64,000 bases of DNA from Monodelphis domestica (GCF_027887165.1 NC_077234.1:197275459-197339458), one strand, 5' to 3'. Numbered from the stretch's first letter, positions 42,620 to 54,150 are shown. The notes: generated by a model from the sequence alone, not told the origin. A program made the numbers and translations.

Positions 42620-42775
42620 TTAAATGATGAATCAAATATTATGTTGTTATTTTATTGAGATATGATTGAGTGGATGTCATAAGATCTAGCGCTGGTAGAC
42701 CTGAGAAAGTTTAACCTCTAATTTACAAATTGGTTCTATATGTAAGAGTTTGTCAGTTTGGAATCAGAGATCCTG
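42620..42775 (+). repeat. Segment duplicated on both sides of exon 2, copy 1
   Basis: Matches 45105-45262 by eye: 'aaatgatgaatcaaatatt', 'ataagatctagcgctggtag', 'taatttacaaattggttcta' and 'aagagtttgtcagtttgg'. Same orientation, about 2.48 kb apart. Confidence 0.75.
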
Positions 42776-42834
42776 AGTTTGAATTCTCAAATGTTAGAGA
42801 AAGTATGCTTAGTATTAGAGTTTTTCTCTTAAAT

Positions 42835-43490
42835 TACAAATTGTTCCTCATACCCATCAGATTCACTAATGTGACAAAACAGGAAAATGCTCCATGTTGG
42901 AGGGGATGTGGAAAAATTGTCTGTTGGAGCTATGAACTGATCCAACCACTCTGGAGAGAAATCTGGAACCATTCCCAAAGGACCACAAAACTATGCAGAC
43001 CCTACTACGTCTGTATCCCAAAGAGATTAAAGATAGGGGAAATGAACCTACCTGTATAAAAATATTTATAGCAGCTCTTTTTGTGGTGACAAAGAACTGG
43101 AAACTGAAGGTTGTTCAACAACTAGGAAATGGATGAATAGGTTGTGGAATATGCTTGTAATGGAATACTATTATGCCCAAAGAAATGTTAAACAAGATGA
43201 TTACAAAAACAACCTGGAAAGACTTCTGTAAAGTGATACAAAGTGAAGTAAACCAAACCAGGAAAATGTTGTAGAGTAACAGTGATAATGTATGATGCTT
43301 CAACTGTAAAAGATTTAATTATTATCAAGAAGGCAAAGACCAGAACAATGTCAAGAGATTCATGATAATTTAAAAAAAAAGATATCCACTATCACAGGTG
43401 GAACAGGGTTGGAATGCAAATTGAAGCATACCATTCTTTACTTTATTTCCTCATTGATCTTTTCTTTAGTGTAAGCAATATGTATCTTCT
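42835..43490 (+). mobile_element. Old L1 ORF2/3' fragment
   Basis: Forward, diverged L1: 'tgttggaggggatgtggaaa', 'gatccaaccactctggagag', 'ttatagcagctctttttgtg' and 'aatggaatactattatgccc' parallel 37290-37600 of the young L1. Frames are decayed. Confidence 0.8.
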
Positions 43491-43579
43491 TTCACAATAT
43501 GATGAACACTGAAATATGTGTTAGATGATATACGTAAAACTTGTATGATATCACTCTTTTGGGGAAGAGGAGGAGGAGG

Positions 43580-43584
<5 letters not shown>

Positions 43585-43661
<77 letters not shown>
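43585..43661 (+). repeat. (GA)n microsatellite
   Basis: About 38 uninterrupted GA units, preceded by an imperfect GGA-rich tract from 43563. Likely length-polymorphic. Confidence 0.97.
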
Positions 43662-43662
<1 letters not shown>

Positions 43663-44214
43663 ATGGATTGCAAAATTTCCAAATATTCAAATATCAAGAA
43701 TTTAAAATATCAGAAAACAAACATAAAACAATTATATGAGCATGTGAAAAAAAATTTAATTCCAAACTGTTTTAAACAGTGACAAAAATGAACAGATCTT
43801 AAACCTGGGTTCAAGTTTAGTTATTATATTATTAACATATACTATGTGAAGTCAGTCAAGTTATTTGAGATCATATGTTGAAAGGTATAGAATACATATG
43901 GTAACACAGGAATGAAAATAATCTTCCTATTATGTCAAACCCTATAAGGGTTAAACAGAAAGAATACATTTGACATCTTGAGGAAAGACAAAAGGAAGTA
44001 TAAAATAGAAGTGGTTAGTTTCAAGAAAGTAAAGATTTTGCTTTAAAATGTACTGGTGTTTGGGGGAGTCCATTTTCTAAGGAAAATAATATAAAAGGAA
44101 ATTTTTAGATTTAGATTTAGAATTAGATATACCTAAATTATGTCACATTATGAGTAAGGGGCACAGAAAAATAGGTTACTTGAAAGAGGATATGGTTGGT
44201 TAATAGATTAAATT

Positions 44215-44405
44215 TTGTTTGACACTTACCTTCTATCTTAGGACTAAATATTGGTCCCAAGACAGAAAAAAGCAGTAAGGGCTAGGCAATTGGGGTTAAG
44301 TGACTGGCCCAGGGTCACACAGCCAGGAAGTGTCTGAGGTCAGATTTAAACCCAGGACCTCCCATCACCAGATCTGGTTCTCAATCCAATAAGCCTTATA
44401 ACTGA
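44215..44405 (-). repeat. tRNA-derived marsupial SINE, type A
   Basis: Reverse copy: 'cagtaagggctaggcaattg', 'ccagggtcacacagccagga' and 'gaggtcagatttaaacccag'. Confidence 0.85.
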
Positions 44406-44789
44406 AACAGCAGATTAAATTTTGTGCCAGATATGGAGATGGTCAGAGACTAAGCTTGACAACATAGTTTTATCTGTGGAAGTGAGAAGTAAGTAATGTA
44501 TAGCTGACATCTTTGAAGATCTTCAAGATCTCATACAACTAACTGAAACTTCCTCTGCAAATCTACATTCTGTCCTTATTATAACACATTTACTTTAAAT
44601 TTAACTTTAACTGTGAATGATCATAGACCAAACAACACAAATTATTAGCTTCCCAGAGAATTCTTATATTGACCAAAGGGTCAAGGAAAGGCATCTGAGG
44701 TGACCACATAATATAGGATGAATAAAAGAAAGAATGAAAGACTTTCTTTAGAGCTCACCCTTCCTCTTTTTCTCCCTCCTTTCCAATAG

Positions 44790-45021
44790 AGGAGTGCGAA
44801 ATCAGCAAAGAAAGTAGACAATTTGTTGCAGGGCAGCCTTTTGCACTTTCTTCCACAACCAACACAATGAAGTACGGTAATGGAAATGTGACTTGCTATA
44901 AAAATTCTAGCAAAACTCCAATAACTACAAACAGAAATTCCAGAGTCCACCAATATCTGAACTGGATTTTATTTCTTCCTCTGACATCGGAAGACTCAGG
45001 AATATATGAATTTGTCATAAG
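44790..45021 (+). CDS. IL1RL2: IL1RL2 coding exon 2: Ig domain 1
   Basis: Residues 22-99 (last codon split). Acceptor ends 'ccaatag', donor gtaagc at 45022. It encodes most of Ig domain 1, including Cys24, which pairs with a cysteine in exon 3 in the family. 'AGQPFAL', 'YKNSSK' and 'WILFLPL' align with human IL1RL2, and 'SEDSGIY' is the F-strand motif. Odd: the B-strand cysteine is Ser43, the F-strand cysteine is Phe96 (YEF instead of Y-x-C), and the C-strand tryptophan before YK is Cys57. The whole usual Ig core triad is thus replaced. N-glycosylation sequons are at N54 and N60. Purifying selection elsewhere in the exon seems likely because wording is conserved. Confidence 0.92.
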
Positions 45022-45104
45022 GTAAGCTTTCAGTTTAAAGGAAAGAAATATGCTAAAAAATGTTCCAGTTGTCATATTGCAGGAAAACCCTACTGATGTA
45101 GAGA

Positions 45105-45262
45105 AAATGAAATGATGAATTGAATATTGTATTCTTATTCTTCTTTTGTAATATGGTTGAATTGAGATAATAAGATCCAGCACTGGTAGACCCTGAGAGA
45201 GTTTTACCTATAATTTACAAACTGGTTATATATTTAAGAGTTTGTCAGTTTGGGAACTGAAA
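45105..45262 (+). repeat. Segment duplicated on both sides of exon 2, copy 2
   Basis: Partner of 42620-42775: 'gaaatgatgaattgaatatt', 'ataagatccagcactggtag', 'taatttacaaactggttata' and 'aagagtttgtcagtttggg'. Confidence 0.75.
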
Positions 45263-45317
45263 TGTACTTTCTATAAGATCAATGCTTATAAATATTATTA
45301 GATTCTAATATAGACTA

Positions 45318-45570
45318 TTTGGTGGTGTTCAGTCATTTTTCAATTGTATCCAGCTCTTCATGACTCCATTTGGATTTTTCTTTGCAAAGATACAAGAGTG
45401 GTTTGCTATTGACTTCTCTAGCTCATTTTTATGGATGAAGAAACTGAGGTAAACAGGGTTACCTGACTTCCCCAGAGCCACAGTGCTAGTAAGTACCTGA
45501 GGTTGGATTTGATCCAGGGTCTGCCTTATTCTAAGCCCAACATTCTATCCACCTAATCCTCACCTCCCAA
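45318..45570 (-). repeat. MAR1-type CORE-SINE
   Basis: Reverse copy: 'cagctcttcatgactccatt', 'gaagaaactgaggtaaacag' and 'cattctatccacctaatcc'. Confidence 0.8.
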
Positions 45571-45599
45571 AGTAGACTATCCCAAAAGCCATTTTAACT

Positions 45600-45855
45600 A
45601 ATAGATGGATGGCACAGTAGATAGAGAGCCAGGCTTGAAGTCAGGAAGATTCATCTTCCTGAGCTCAAAGCTGGTATCAGTTATTTATTAGCCATGTGAC
45701 CCTGGGCAAGTCATTTAACCTTGTTTGTCTCAATTTCCTTATCTTTAAAATGAACTAGAAAAGGAAATGGTGGACCATTCCTGCATCTTGCCAAGAAAAC
45801 CCCAAATGGGGTCAGCAAGAGTCGGATATAACTGAAAAATGACTGAACAACAATA
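45600..45855 (+). repeat. MAR1-type CORE-SINE
   Basis: Forward full-length copy: 'gatggcacagtagatagaga', 'catgtgaccctgggcaagtc', 'gccaagaaaaccccaaatgg' and 'gactgaacaacaa'. The preceding MAR1 is in the opposite orientation, so the pair forms an inverted repeat. Confidence 0.85.
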
Positions 45856-45884
45856 TCAGTTGCACTCTGGTATTAATGGTCAAT

Positions 45885-47190
45885 CAATCAGTAAACATTT
45901 ATTAAGTGTTTTGCTACATGCCAGGCTGTGTGCTAAGTGCTGGGGACACAAAAAGAAGCAAAAGAAAGTGCCTGCCCTAAAAGAACTGATTGCATAATGA
46001 AGGAGGCAATAAAGAAACTAGCTTATGCAGGATAAATAAAAAATAACAGAGAAGAACTAGAATTAAGAGGGGTTTTAAAAGGTTTCCTATAGAATATAGG
46101 GCTTAGTTGGAACCTGAGGAAGCCAGGGGAAACAGTAGGCAATGATGAGGAGGGAGAACATTCCAGACATGAAAGACAGCCAGAAAAAATGAAAAAATGC
46201 AAGAGGAAGAAGGGGTAGATTATGAAGCAGAGGATTCCATTTTTAATCCTGAAGATGACAGGAAGCCACTATTTTATTGTTATTAGGGGAAGTGATATTG
46301 TTGGACTTGTATTTTAGGAAAATCCCTTGTAGTTCAATGGAGGATGGAATGGAGTGGGAAAAGACTTGAAGCAGACAGATCTATCAACAGGCGATTGCAA
46401 TAGATCAGAAGTAAAGTGCTAAAGACCTGCCCCATAGTGGAGGTTGTCAGAGGAGAGAAGAGAGCATATTGGTGAGATGTTGCAAAGGTGAAATCAACAG
46501 GTCTTGGCAACAAATTGGAGACCAGGAAGGAGTAATAGTGAGGATCTGAGGATAACTCCTAAATTTTGAGCCTAAGTGACCAGGAAGATGATGTTGCCCT
46601 CTATAATAACAAAGAAGATATATGTTTGACAGGGAGTCAAACATATGTTTATGTTTGTTGAAACATATAAAATATGTTTCACGGGGAAAACAATGAATTC
46701 TGTTTTAAACACGTTGAATTTGCCTGATAGGCATGACTTGGAGTTGTCTGAAAGGTAGTTGGAGGTGCTAGATTAGAAATCACTATAGAGATTAGAGCAG
46801 GACAGGGAGATTTAAGAATCATTAGCAAGAGATGGCAATTAAATCATGTGTTCTAATGAGATCACCAAATGAAATAGTTTATTTGGGGAAGAAGAGAGCC
46901 CAGGGCAAACCCTGGATGAAACCTATAGTTAGAAAGGATGATCTCCATGGGCATCCATCAAAGGATACTGAAAAGGAGTCACCATATAGGTAAGAGAAGA
47001 ACCAGGACACAGTAATGTCCCAAAAACCTAAAGAGGAAAGATTCTCAAGGAGGCAAGCATGATAAAAGCTTCAGAGAAGTTAAGGAGAATGAAGATTGAT
47101 AAAGGTCACTGAATTTGGCAACTGAGATCATTGGTAACTTTGGAAAGAGAAATGTCAGTGCTTGTAATTTTGAAATCTAGATGTTGTGAC
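45885..47190 (-). mobile_element. L2 LINE fragment (reverse transcriptase region)
   Basis: Begins with a 3'-tail motif (gtaaacatttattaagtgtt, gtgctaagtgctggggacac). Read on the minus strand, the rest carries worn pieces of an L2-type reverse transcriptase. Stretches such as 'gcccagggcaaaccctggat' and 'tcaaggaggcaagcatgat' fall where the L2 'GVPQGSVLGP' and 'AAFDTVDH' blocks lie. No open frame remains. Confidence 0.55.
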
Positions 47191-48184
47191 TGTGTTTTCT
47201 CTTGTTACAGTCTAGCCTTTGGAGGTATGGATTCTCATCCCTGTCCCTTAGTCAGGCTCCTGGAATGGTGAGAGTGGTATTAACAGGAGGAAAAGAGATG
47301 AAAAGATTCCATGGGCAGGAGAAGGTTCCCTTAAAACAGGAGTCTTTCACATACAGTGGAATTTTAAGGACTGCTTAGGTCCATACAGAGACTTTCAATT
47401 CCATTTCAGGAAAATGAATCTCCAAATTTTAATACTTTCCCACCAACTGAATGTTAACTTTATCCTTGTTTCAGAACTATTTTATCAATAGACTGACTGC
47501 CACACAATCCCAAGGGTTAGGTATTAATTTGACTAACAATGATGAGAATATTAGGTCTGCTGAGTTTGTAGGGTAGGATCTGACCCTCTAAATGATCATT
47601 GTACCACTTGTAGCAATTTGGTGAGGAATGGGAGTAAGGCTCAGATTTATTCTCTATTTGATTTCAACAAGCTTGGGGCAGCAGAAGAAGCTTGAAAAAC
47701 TGCAATAATGTTCAGATACTGAAGAACTAATTAACTTTCTAACAATAATAATAATTAAATGCACCTCAGAATTCAGTAATTCTTTTTCTGTCATATTCAC
47801 ATCTTATTTCTTTGCTTTTCCTATTTTTTCCTCTATATTTTCTGTTCTTTTTTATGACACTTTTTTCACTTCTCTTTCTCCCCCTTTTCTCTATTTTGCC
47901 CTTCCTTTTTCCTCTAATTCATTTTCTCTTTCACCTTTCCATTTCACTGTCTCCATTAAATACCTATAACATTTAATAAGCTCACATTATCATTATTTTA
48001 TCTTTTGAATGCTGTTTTATACATCTCATCAATTTTTTCAAGAGTTTGAATGTTTTATTATTTTGAAAATAAATCCCTTTATTGAGTTTTTAAAAAAATA
48101 TGTGACCCTCAAATGATTTTTCTGTTCCCCCACCCACCCAAGTTAGAGACTTCCTGCAATCTGTAGTGGTAGAGGGAATTAATT
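47191..48184. other. Intron 2, no repeat recognised
   Basis: About 1 kb, AT-rich in its second half with C/T-rich runs at 47820-47960. No exon-like frame flanked by splice sites. Confidence 0.4.
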
Positions 48185-48382
48185 TATTTTAACCCCTACC
48201 TTCTGTCTTGGAATCAATACTGTGTATTGGTTCCAAGGCAGAAGAATAGTAAGGGCTAGGCAATGGGAGTTAAGTGACTTCCCAGAGTCACACAGCTAGG
48301 AAGTGGCTGAAGTCAAATTTGAAGTCAGGACCTCCCACCTTTAGGCCTGGCTCTCAATCCACTGAGCCACCCAACTGCCTCC
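48185..48382 (-). repeat. tRNA-derived marsupial SINE, type A
   Basis: Reverse, near full length: 'atactgtgtattggttccaa', 'agtcacacagctaggaagtg' and 'ccactgagccacccaactgc'. Confidence 0.88.
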
Positions 48383-48529
48383 TCTGTAAGAAATGATTAA
48401 ATCATGAGTTAACACCACTGGAATCATAGACCACCATTGCCATATTGATGTATAAAACAATATGCTCAGCTGTGCCTACCACCCTAAAAAGGAGGAGAAT
48501 AAGAAAAGGAATTTTTAATAATTCATATG

Positions 48530-48600
48530 CTCACATATATACATATATATGTATGCAGGTATATGTAAAATATATGTGCATACATACATCTACCTATCTC
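48530..48600. repeat. TA/CA/TG-rich simple sequence
   Basis: Mixture of 'acatatatatgtatg' and 'gcatacatac' units. Confidence 0.7.
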
Positions 48601-48689
48601 TATTTCTTCTTTTATTCCAATTTTTCTCTTTCTCAGTTGCTGAAGACAGTTGTGACTTAATACACACAAGAGAAATACAAAATAGAGTC

Positions 48690-49975
48690 ATGGTGTTTTG
48701 CAGGGAAAGAAACCGAAGCTGAGGGATTCAAAAATATTTGATGCAGAAAGTGGTTCTTGAGTTGAGGCTTGAAGGAGACTCTGGACTCTCAGAAGGAAGA
48801 GCTTTACAGGCATGAGGGTCAGCCACAGAAAAGTTGTTTTGTTTTTAATAAAACTCATTTTAATCAATCAAGCCATGTTAAATTTACAAGTACAGTCCAC
48901 AACTTTTCCAATTTGTTTTCCCTAATACTTAAAATATAATTATTTATTTAATATTCTTTATCATGAGGCACTGTGTCATGAATACTAGACTGGAGTATGT
49001 ATGAAAGGGAGCAGTATTTAATAGATCTGGAAAATGAAGTTGGGGTCAGATTGTGGGGGGCTTTAAATATCTAATAGCAGAGTTTATTTTTGATCCTTAA
49101 AATAATAAGGAACCACTGGAGTTTATCAAATGAGAGTCTGAGATATATCTGTACTTTAGGAAAATCCTTTTGGTAGCTATGAGGATAAATAATTGGAGAG
49201 AGAGGAGACTGGACAGAGGGGGACCAATTAGTCAACCATTGCAATAGTATAGGTGAAAGGTGCTGTGTGCCCCTAATGAGTGGTAGCTATGTGACTAGAG
49301 AAAAGGGGACAGATATGAGAGAATCTGTGGAGGGAAAAATAATAATTCTCAACAACTGAAATGATTAAGGGATGAAGGAAAGCAAGGAGTTGGTGATGAC
49401 ACCAAAAGGTTCCAAACTTGGGAGACAGAAAGATGGCAGTCACCTTGACAGAAGTAGGAAAGTTCAGATAAAAGAGTCAGTAGAAGGAGTGAGATAATGA
49501 CTTCCATTTTGGAATTTTTAGGTTTCGAATACTTGTGGAACATACAGATCAAGTATCTACTAGGTAGTTGATGAGGTCAAAGAAGATATATGGAACCATC
49601 AGCACAGAGATGAGATCACTCACAGAGAACAAATATGTATAGAGAAAAGAACCTGATCCAAGAGAAAATCATTGGATAGTTAGATGACCTGATCTTGATG
49701 ATGAGACCATCATCAAAAGGGGTACTTATTAAAAAAAAACCAGTCAGACTGGTAGGAAAAGAACCAAGAGAAAACAGCATCTTGAAAAACCCAGAGAAAA
49801 GAAAGGAGGGAGGGTGGTCAAAAGTTTTACATGTTACAAAGATGTCAAGAAAGATGAGGATAGGATGGGGAGGAAGCCATCAGATTTGGTAATTAAGTGA
49901 TCATTGGTATCTGAGATAAGGTAAATGTAACTGAGTTGAGGAGGTCAGAAACCAAACTGGGTTTCTTTAGTCAAA
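48690..49975 (-). mobile_element. L2 LINE fragment, second copy
   Basis: Same order of motifs as 45885-47190: 'aaggaaccactggagtttat', 'gtactttaggaaaatccttt', 'accattgcaatagtatagg' and 'gatgtcaagaaagatgagg'. 48835-49005 looks like an unrelated AT-rich insertion within it. Frames decayed. Confidence 0.55.
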
Positions 49976-50019
49976 GACTTCTTTGTAAAAGAAAACAACC
50001 AAGCCTGAGTTTTTAAACA

Positions 50020-50170
50020 TTAAAAAAAAATCCTCTGACCTTCTGTCTTAGAATAAATACTGTGTATTGGTTATGAGGGAGAAGAACAGTAAGGGCCAGG
50101 CAATGGAGGTTGAGTAATTTGCCCAGGATCACAACTGAGAAATGGCTGAAGCCAGATTTTAAAATATCTT
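50020..50170 (-). repeat. SINE type A, partial
   Basis: 'ccttctgtcttagaataaat', 'aagggccaggcaatggaggt' and 'aatttgcccaggatcacaac'; head lost. Confidence 0.75.
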
Positions 50171-50381
50171 TTAACCAAATAGTATAAGTATGATGTTCCT
50201 CACAGTCACATGGACAGAAATTATGGTAGGTGACAGAGATGGTTGTGACCTATGAGGTCTTTTAAATTTCAGTGTCTTCTACATGTTAGGTACTCAATAA
50301 TTATTGATTGATTGATTGATTGATTAGCATTCATGACTGTAACTCAAGAATTGTGTAATAACATTGCTGTTTTACTTACAG

Positions 50382-50586
50382 GGATTTAGAGTGCTGTCAG
50401 AGAATCTCCATGAACCTAACTGTTCAAAATAGGAATAGTGGTTGGTGTGGTGATTCCAACAAAGACCTAGCTGTGCTAGCATATAACAGCAACTACCAAA
50501 CATTAAATATAGGAATAACTACCATGCTTAAATGCCATATAATCACCTTCCCAAACAAGACTTTGAGCCCAATACAGTGGTATAAG
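50382..50586 (+). CDS. IL1RL2: IL1RL2 coding exon 3: Ig1 end and first half of Ig2
   Basis: Residues 99-167. Acceptor 'ttacttacag', donor gtaagc at 50587, phase 2 in and 0 out. It completes Ig domain 1 with 'RDLECCQRISMNLTV' (human has one cysteine where this protein has Cys103-Cys104). It then starts Ig domain 2 with 'WC' (Cys121) and the B-strand 'LKCH' (Cys150), ending at the C-strand 'IQWYK', where the core Trp165 is present. The human protein has another cysteine in the loop before this strand; here the loop is 'FPNKTLSP' and lacks it. Sequons at N110 and N157. Confidence 0.93.
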
Positions 50587-50649
50587 GTAAGCACTAATAT
50601 CCTCATTGCTTTTTCTCTCTCCCTCTGACCATTACACCCTCATTTGACC

Positions 50650-50815
50650 TTCTTTTTCTTTTTTTAAACCCTTATTTTCTGTCTTAGAAATAATTAGTTC
50701 CAAGGCAGAAAAGCAATAAGGGTTACATGATTAAGTGTTAAATGAATTTCACAGGGTCACATAGCTAGTAAGTGTCTGAGGTTAAATTTCAACCCAAGAC
50801 CTCCTCCAGCCAGAT
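50650..50815 (-). repeat. SINE type A, partial
   Basis: 'aaacccttattttctgtctt', 'cacagggtcacatagctagt' and 'aatttcaacccaagacctcc'. Confidence 0.75.
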
Positions 50816-51011
50816 GTTTCATAGAATTGATAGATAGATTTATTTAAAACCATGGGATCACAACAGGCATCAAATAACTTAGTCCCACTTCATATCAAGG
50901 AATTCACTTTTATTTTTGGTGACATTGGCAGGACATTAAGCATTTAGATCTCACCCTCATTTACAACCATTCCTAAGAGTAAAAGATATCACGAGACAAT
51001 TCCAACAAAAT

Positions 51012-51956
51012 TGTTTTTTTTTTATTTTTTTGAAAATTTTATTTAATTAGTCATTTTAGAACAAGAATCATATTCTTTCCCTTCCATACCCCCCACCCCT
51101 TCCCATAGCCAATGTGCAATTCCACTGTGTTTTATATTTGTCCTTGATCAAATCCTATTTCCATGTTGTTGATGTTTGCACTAGGATGATCATTTAGAGT
51201 CTACATCCCCAACCATCTCCCCTTCGACCCATGTGATCAAGCAGTTGTTTTTCTTCTGTGTTTCTACTCCCACAGTTTTTCCTCTGAATGTGGATAGTGT
51301 TCTTTCTCATAAATCCCTCTGAGTTGTTCAGGATCACTGCATTGCCACTAATGGAGAAGTTCATTACATTCGTCTCTGTATACAATGTTCTCCTGGTTCT
51401 GCTCCTTTCTCTCTGCATCAATTCCTGGAGGTTGTTCCAGTCTCCATGGAATTCCTCCACTTTATTATTCCTTTTATCACAATAGTATTCCATCACCAAC
51501 ATATACCAAAATTTGTTCAGCCATTCTCCAATTGAAGGGCATACCCTCATTTTCCAATTTTTGGCCACCACAAAGAATGCAGCTATGAATATTCTTGTAC
51601 ACGTCTGTTGCCTTTTTATCTCTTTGGGGTACAAACCCAGCAGTGCTATGGCTGGATCAAAAGGCAGACAGTCTTTTATTGCCCTTTGGGCAGAGTTCCA
51701 AATTGTCCTCCAGAATGGTTGGATCAATTCACACCTCCACAAGAAATGCATTAATGTCCCACCTTTGCCACATCCCCTCCAGCATTCATTACTTTCCTTT
51801 GCTATCATGTTGGCCAATCTGCTAGGTTTGAGGTGACACCTCAGGGTTATTTTGATTTACATCTCTCTGATTATAAGAGATTTAGAACACTTTTTCATGT
51901 GCTTATTAATAGTTTTGATTTCTTTATCTGAAAATTGTTTTGTAAAGAGTTGAGCC
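51012..51956 (-). mobile_element. 5'-truncated L1, antisense in intron 3
   Basis: Poly-T at 51013-51030 marks the 3' end on the minus strand. The 207-codon minus frame (51194-51817) is the ORF2 C-terminal cysteine region with 'NECWRGCGK' and 'CLPFDPAIALLGLYPKEI', close to the young L1s of this window. Possible target duplication: 'tccaacaaaat' at 51000-51010 and 'cccaacaaata' near 51956-51966. It is antisense to IL1RL2. Confidence 0.9.
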
Positions 51957-52229
51957 CAACAAATATTCTTTTATTAGATGAATTCGCTTTGTATAAAAAC
52001 CATATTGTTTTTCCTTGGAAATTGAAGTGGTTTGAAGTACTGAATAAAACCCTGCTCTGTGAGTAAAGAAACTTGGATTTGAATTATGACATTGGCACTT
52101 AGGAGCTATGGGAACTATACCAAATGTGCTGGGGACCTTCCCCCTAATGTCTCTTGACTTCACATGGAGACTGATTAGAACACAGGCTATCCATCACTTC
52201 TAATGTGTGACTAACCCTCTTTTTTTCCT

Positions 52230-53740
52230 CCCTCAGTCATATGTTTCTATTATGACATCATTTATACCACTTTCCTTGTGGAATTGTTCATTTATAATAT
52301 TTCACAGTCTTCTCTCCCCACTATGCACTTCTCCATTAACATTTGAGTGATCATCAACCTAAATTCCTTGGAAAATGTGGTATTCCTTGCCATATAGCCT
52401 AAAACATCACCACACAATAATTGTGAAAACATATGGTCTCTTCTTTCATGGAGTGTTGAGGTCTTTGAAGGAACTAGGTATAGTTTCCTAGAGTAGTCTA
52501 GCTTTCTCTTTCTCCCCTTTAGTTCTGGAATCACCTCATTGTCAACATTCACTGTCATCCAAGATATGTATATTGATGGGCAAGTGCTATGAACTGTCTT
52601 TTCAACCATGTATTATAATCTGGACAGTACTTATTTCTTCCATATGATTTTTCCTATTTGTCTAGCTAAATCAAACTTTTTGGGTGATTATAGACATCAT
52701 GTAGGAAACTCACTATTTCACAGCTTGATGCAATCAACACAGCATCATCAGTAAACAAAGAGCATCTAGAAGACCCCACCATCTCCTGGGAATTTCATTA
52801 ACTTGGTCTCTATCTGTACATCCTCCATCATAGTGACAGACACTTTGGGTGAAAAAAGATAATTTTGATAAATGATCATCTAGTTATTCATATCAATCGA
52901 TGAATAAATGGAGGATTACCAACTGGGATTACCTTTGGTAAATCTTTCAAAGCATTTTGTACAATTTTGACAGGTGCATTGGAGACATTTTGTTGGATTC
53001 TTTAATATGTTGTCGAGCTGTGAAACAGGTATACAAGTCAGTATCTATTCATATCTTCTCAGTCACTTTTTTGAGCAGTAATTTTTCCTCATGTTTTTAT
53101 TATCCTCCCCTCTATTAGGGGCCTTGAGAATGAATCCTTTAACATCCTCAGAACTGTGTCCCCTCAAGCACTGGCATCCAATCTGCACACTTGATTGAAA
53201 ATAGCCACTCTTACCATCTTTGTTTTCTTTGATGTCTTTTTCACTTTCTCATAGCACACAGGGAATGGAAATATTTGATTCCATATTAAGTGATTCCACT
53301 CTCCTTGATGGTGAAGGGAGTATGCTACGAATTTTTTTTTGCCAATGTTTTTCATCTTTTGTGTCCTACTAGTTCTATTCTTACATGTCCTAGGATTATT
53401 TGGCTTAGTTAAGTGTTTTGCCAAGATTTGCTGATAATTTGTTTTTCCCTCCATTACCTCATTGTTTTATGACATGCTATTTTTCAGAATCTTCCACCAC
53501 CCTACTCCATTAAATTTTGACATAGTAGTCCACATTCTAAATTATTATTGCTTTTGATTGCCTTATCTTTTTCCTTGGCTGGTTTCTATGGTGTCTATGA
53601 TCTTTGATTCTCCTTGGTATGAAAAGTGATTTCCACTTCCTCAGTGTCGTTAGGAAATGATTATAACTGATATTGTCATCTGTCCTTCCAACTATTTTCC
53701 ATTTTTTTTTGGATCTACAAGTGGATTAGAATAGAAATAT
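52230..53740 (-). mobile_element. Possible RTE-like LINE relic
   Basis: Read on the minus strand, the part around 52700-52760 gives 'LFTDDAVLIAS', which resembles the catalytic DD motif of RTE-type reverse transcriptases. Minus-strand open frames at 52292-52609 and 53164-53454 are in plausible positions, but I do not recognise their wording. Limits are estimates. Confidence 0.45.
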
Positions 53741-53799
53741 ACACTCATTTGTACAGGTAAATAGCTCTAACCTTACTTACATTTTTGCAAATGATATCA

Positions 53800-53935
53800 T
53801 CTTCATTTTCCAAAGAAACTGAAGCTCAAAGCAATTGATTTGACCAAGATCATACAGTTAGTAATTGGTAGAGTCTAAGCAGAAACCCTTCTCTTCTATT
53901 CCAAACCTTAGGCTCTTTCTAATTCTTTGCCACTT
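53800..53935 (-). repeat. MIR SINE
   Basis: 'aaagaaactgaagctcaaag' and 'gaccaagatcatacagttag', a reverse MIR core. Confidence 0.6.
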
Positions 53936-53969
53936 TTACTTCAATCTACCTTGTGAACCCATTTCTTTT

Positions 53970-54150
53970 TTTTAGCCCTTGCCTTCTATCTTAATATCAA
54001 TTCTAAGACAGAAAAACAAAGGCTAGAAAAGGGTTAGATGACTTGCCCAGGGCCACACAGTTATGAAGTGTCTGAGGCAAAATTTGAACCTAGGTCCTTC
54101 TGACTCTAGGCCTGGTTTTCTGTCCACTGTGCCACCTAGCTGCTCCTAGT
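53970..54150 (-). repeat. Type A/MAR1-like SINE
   Basis: 'gatgacttgcccagggccac', 'gaggcaaaatttgaacctag' and head end 'gccacctagctgctcc'; the tail side (cttgccttctatcttaatat) follows type A. Confidence 0.8.

Larger units (their letters stand above)
42232..44789 (+). other. IL1RL2 intron 1
   Basis: 2.56 kb, gt...ag, with a long pyrimidine tract before exon 2. It holds a MIR (42370-42545), a segment duplicated in intron 2 (42620-42775), an old L1 fragment, a GA microsatellite and a type-A SINE. 43690-44215 has nothing recognisable. Confidence 0.85.
45022..50381 (+). other. IL1RL2 intron 2
   Basis: 5.36 kb, gt...ag. It holds the second copy of the exon-2-flanking segment, two MAR1 SINEs, two long L2 fragments and two type-A SINEs. 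47190-48184 and 50170-50340 show nothing recognisable apart from a short gatt tandem at 50307-50325. Confidence 0.85.

Noticed and set aside
43466..43739. Open frames on both strands across the GA tract (about 75 codons each)
   Set aside because: They are products of the dinucleotide repeat (Arg-Glu and Ser-Leu runs), not genes.
44790..45021. Idea that the missing Ig1 cysteines mean a pseudogene
   Set aside because: No stop, frameshift or broken splice site in seven exons, and other domains keep all core residues.
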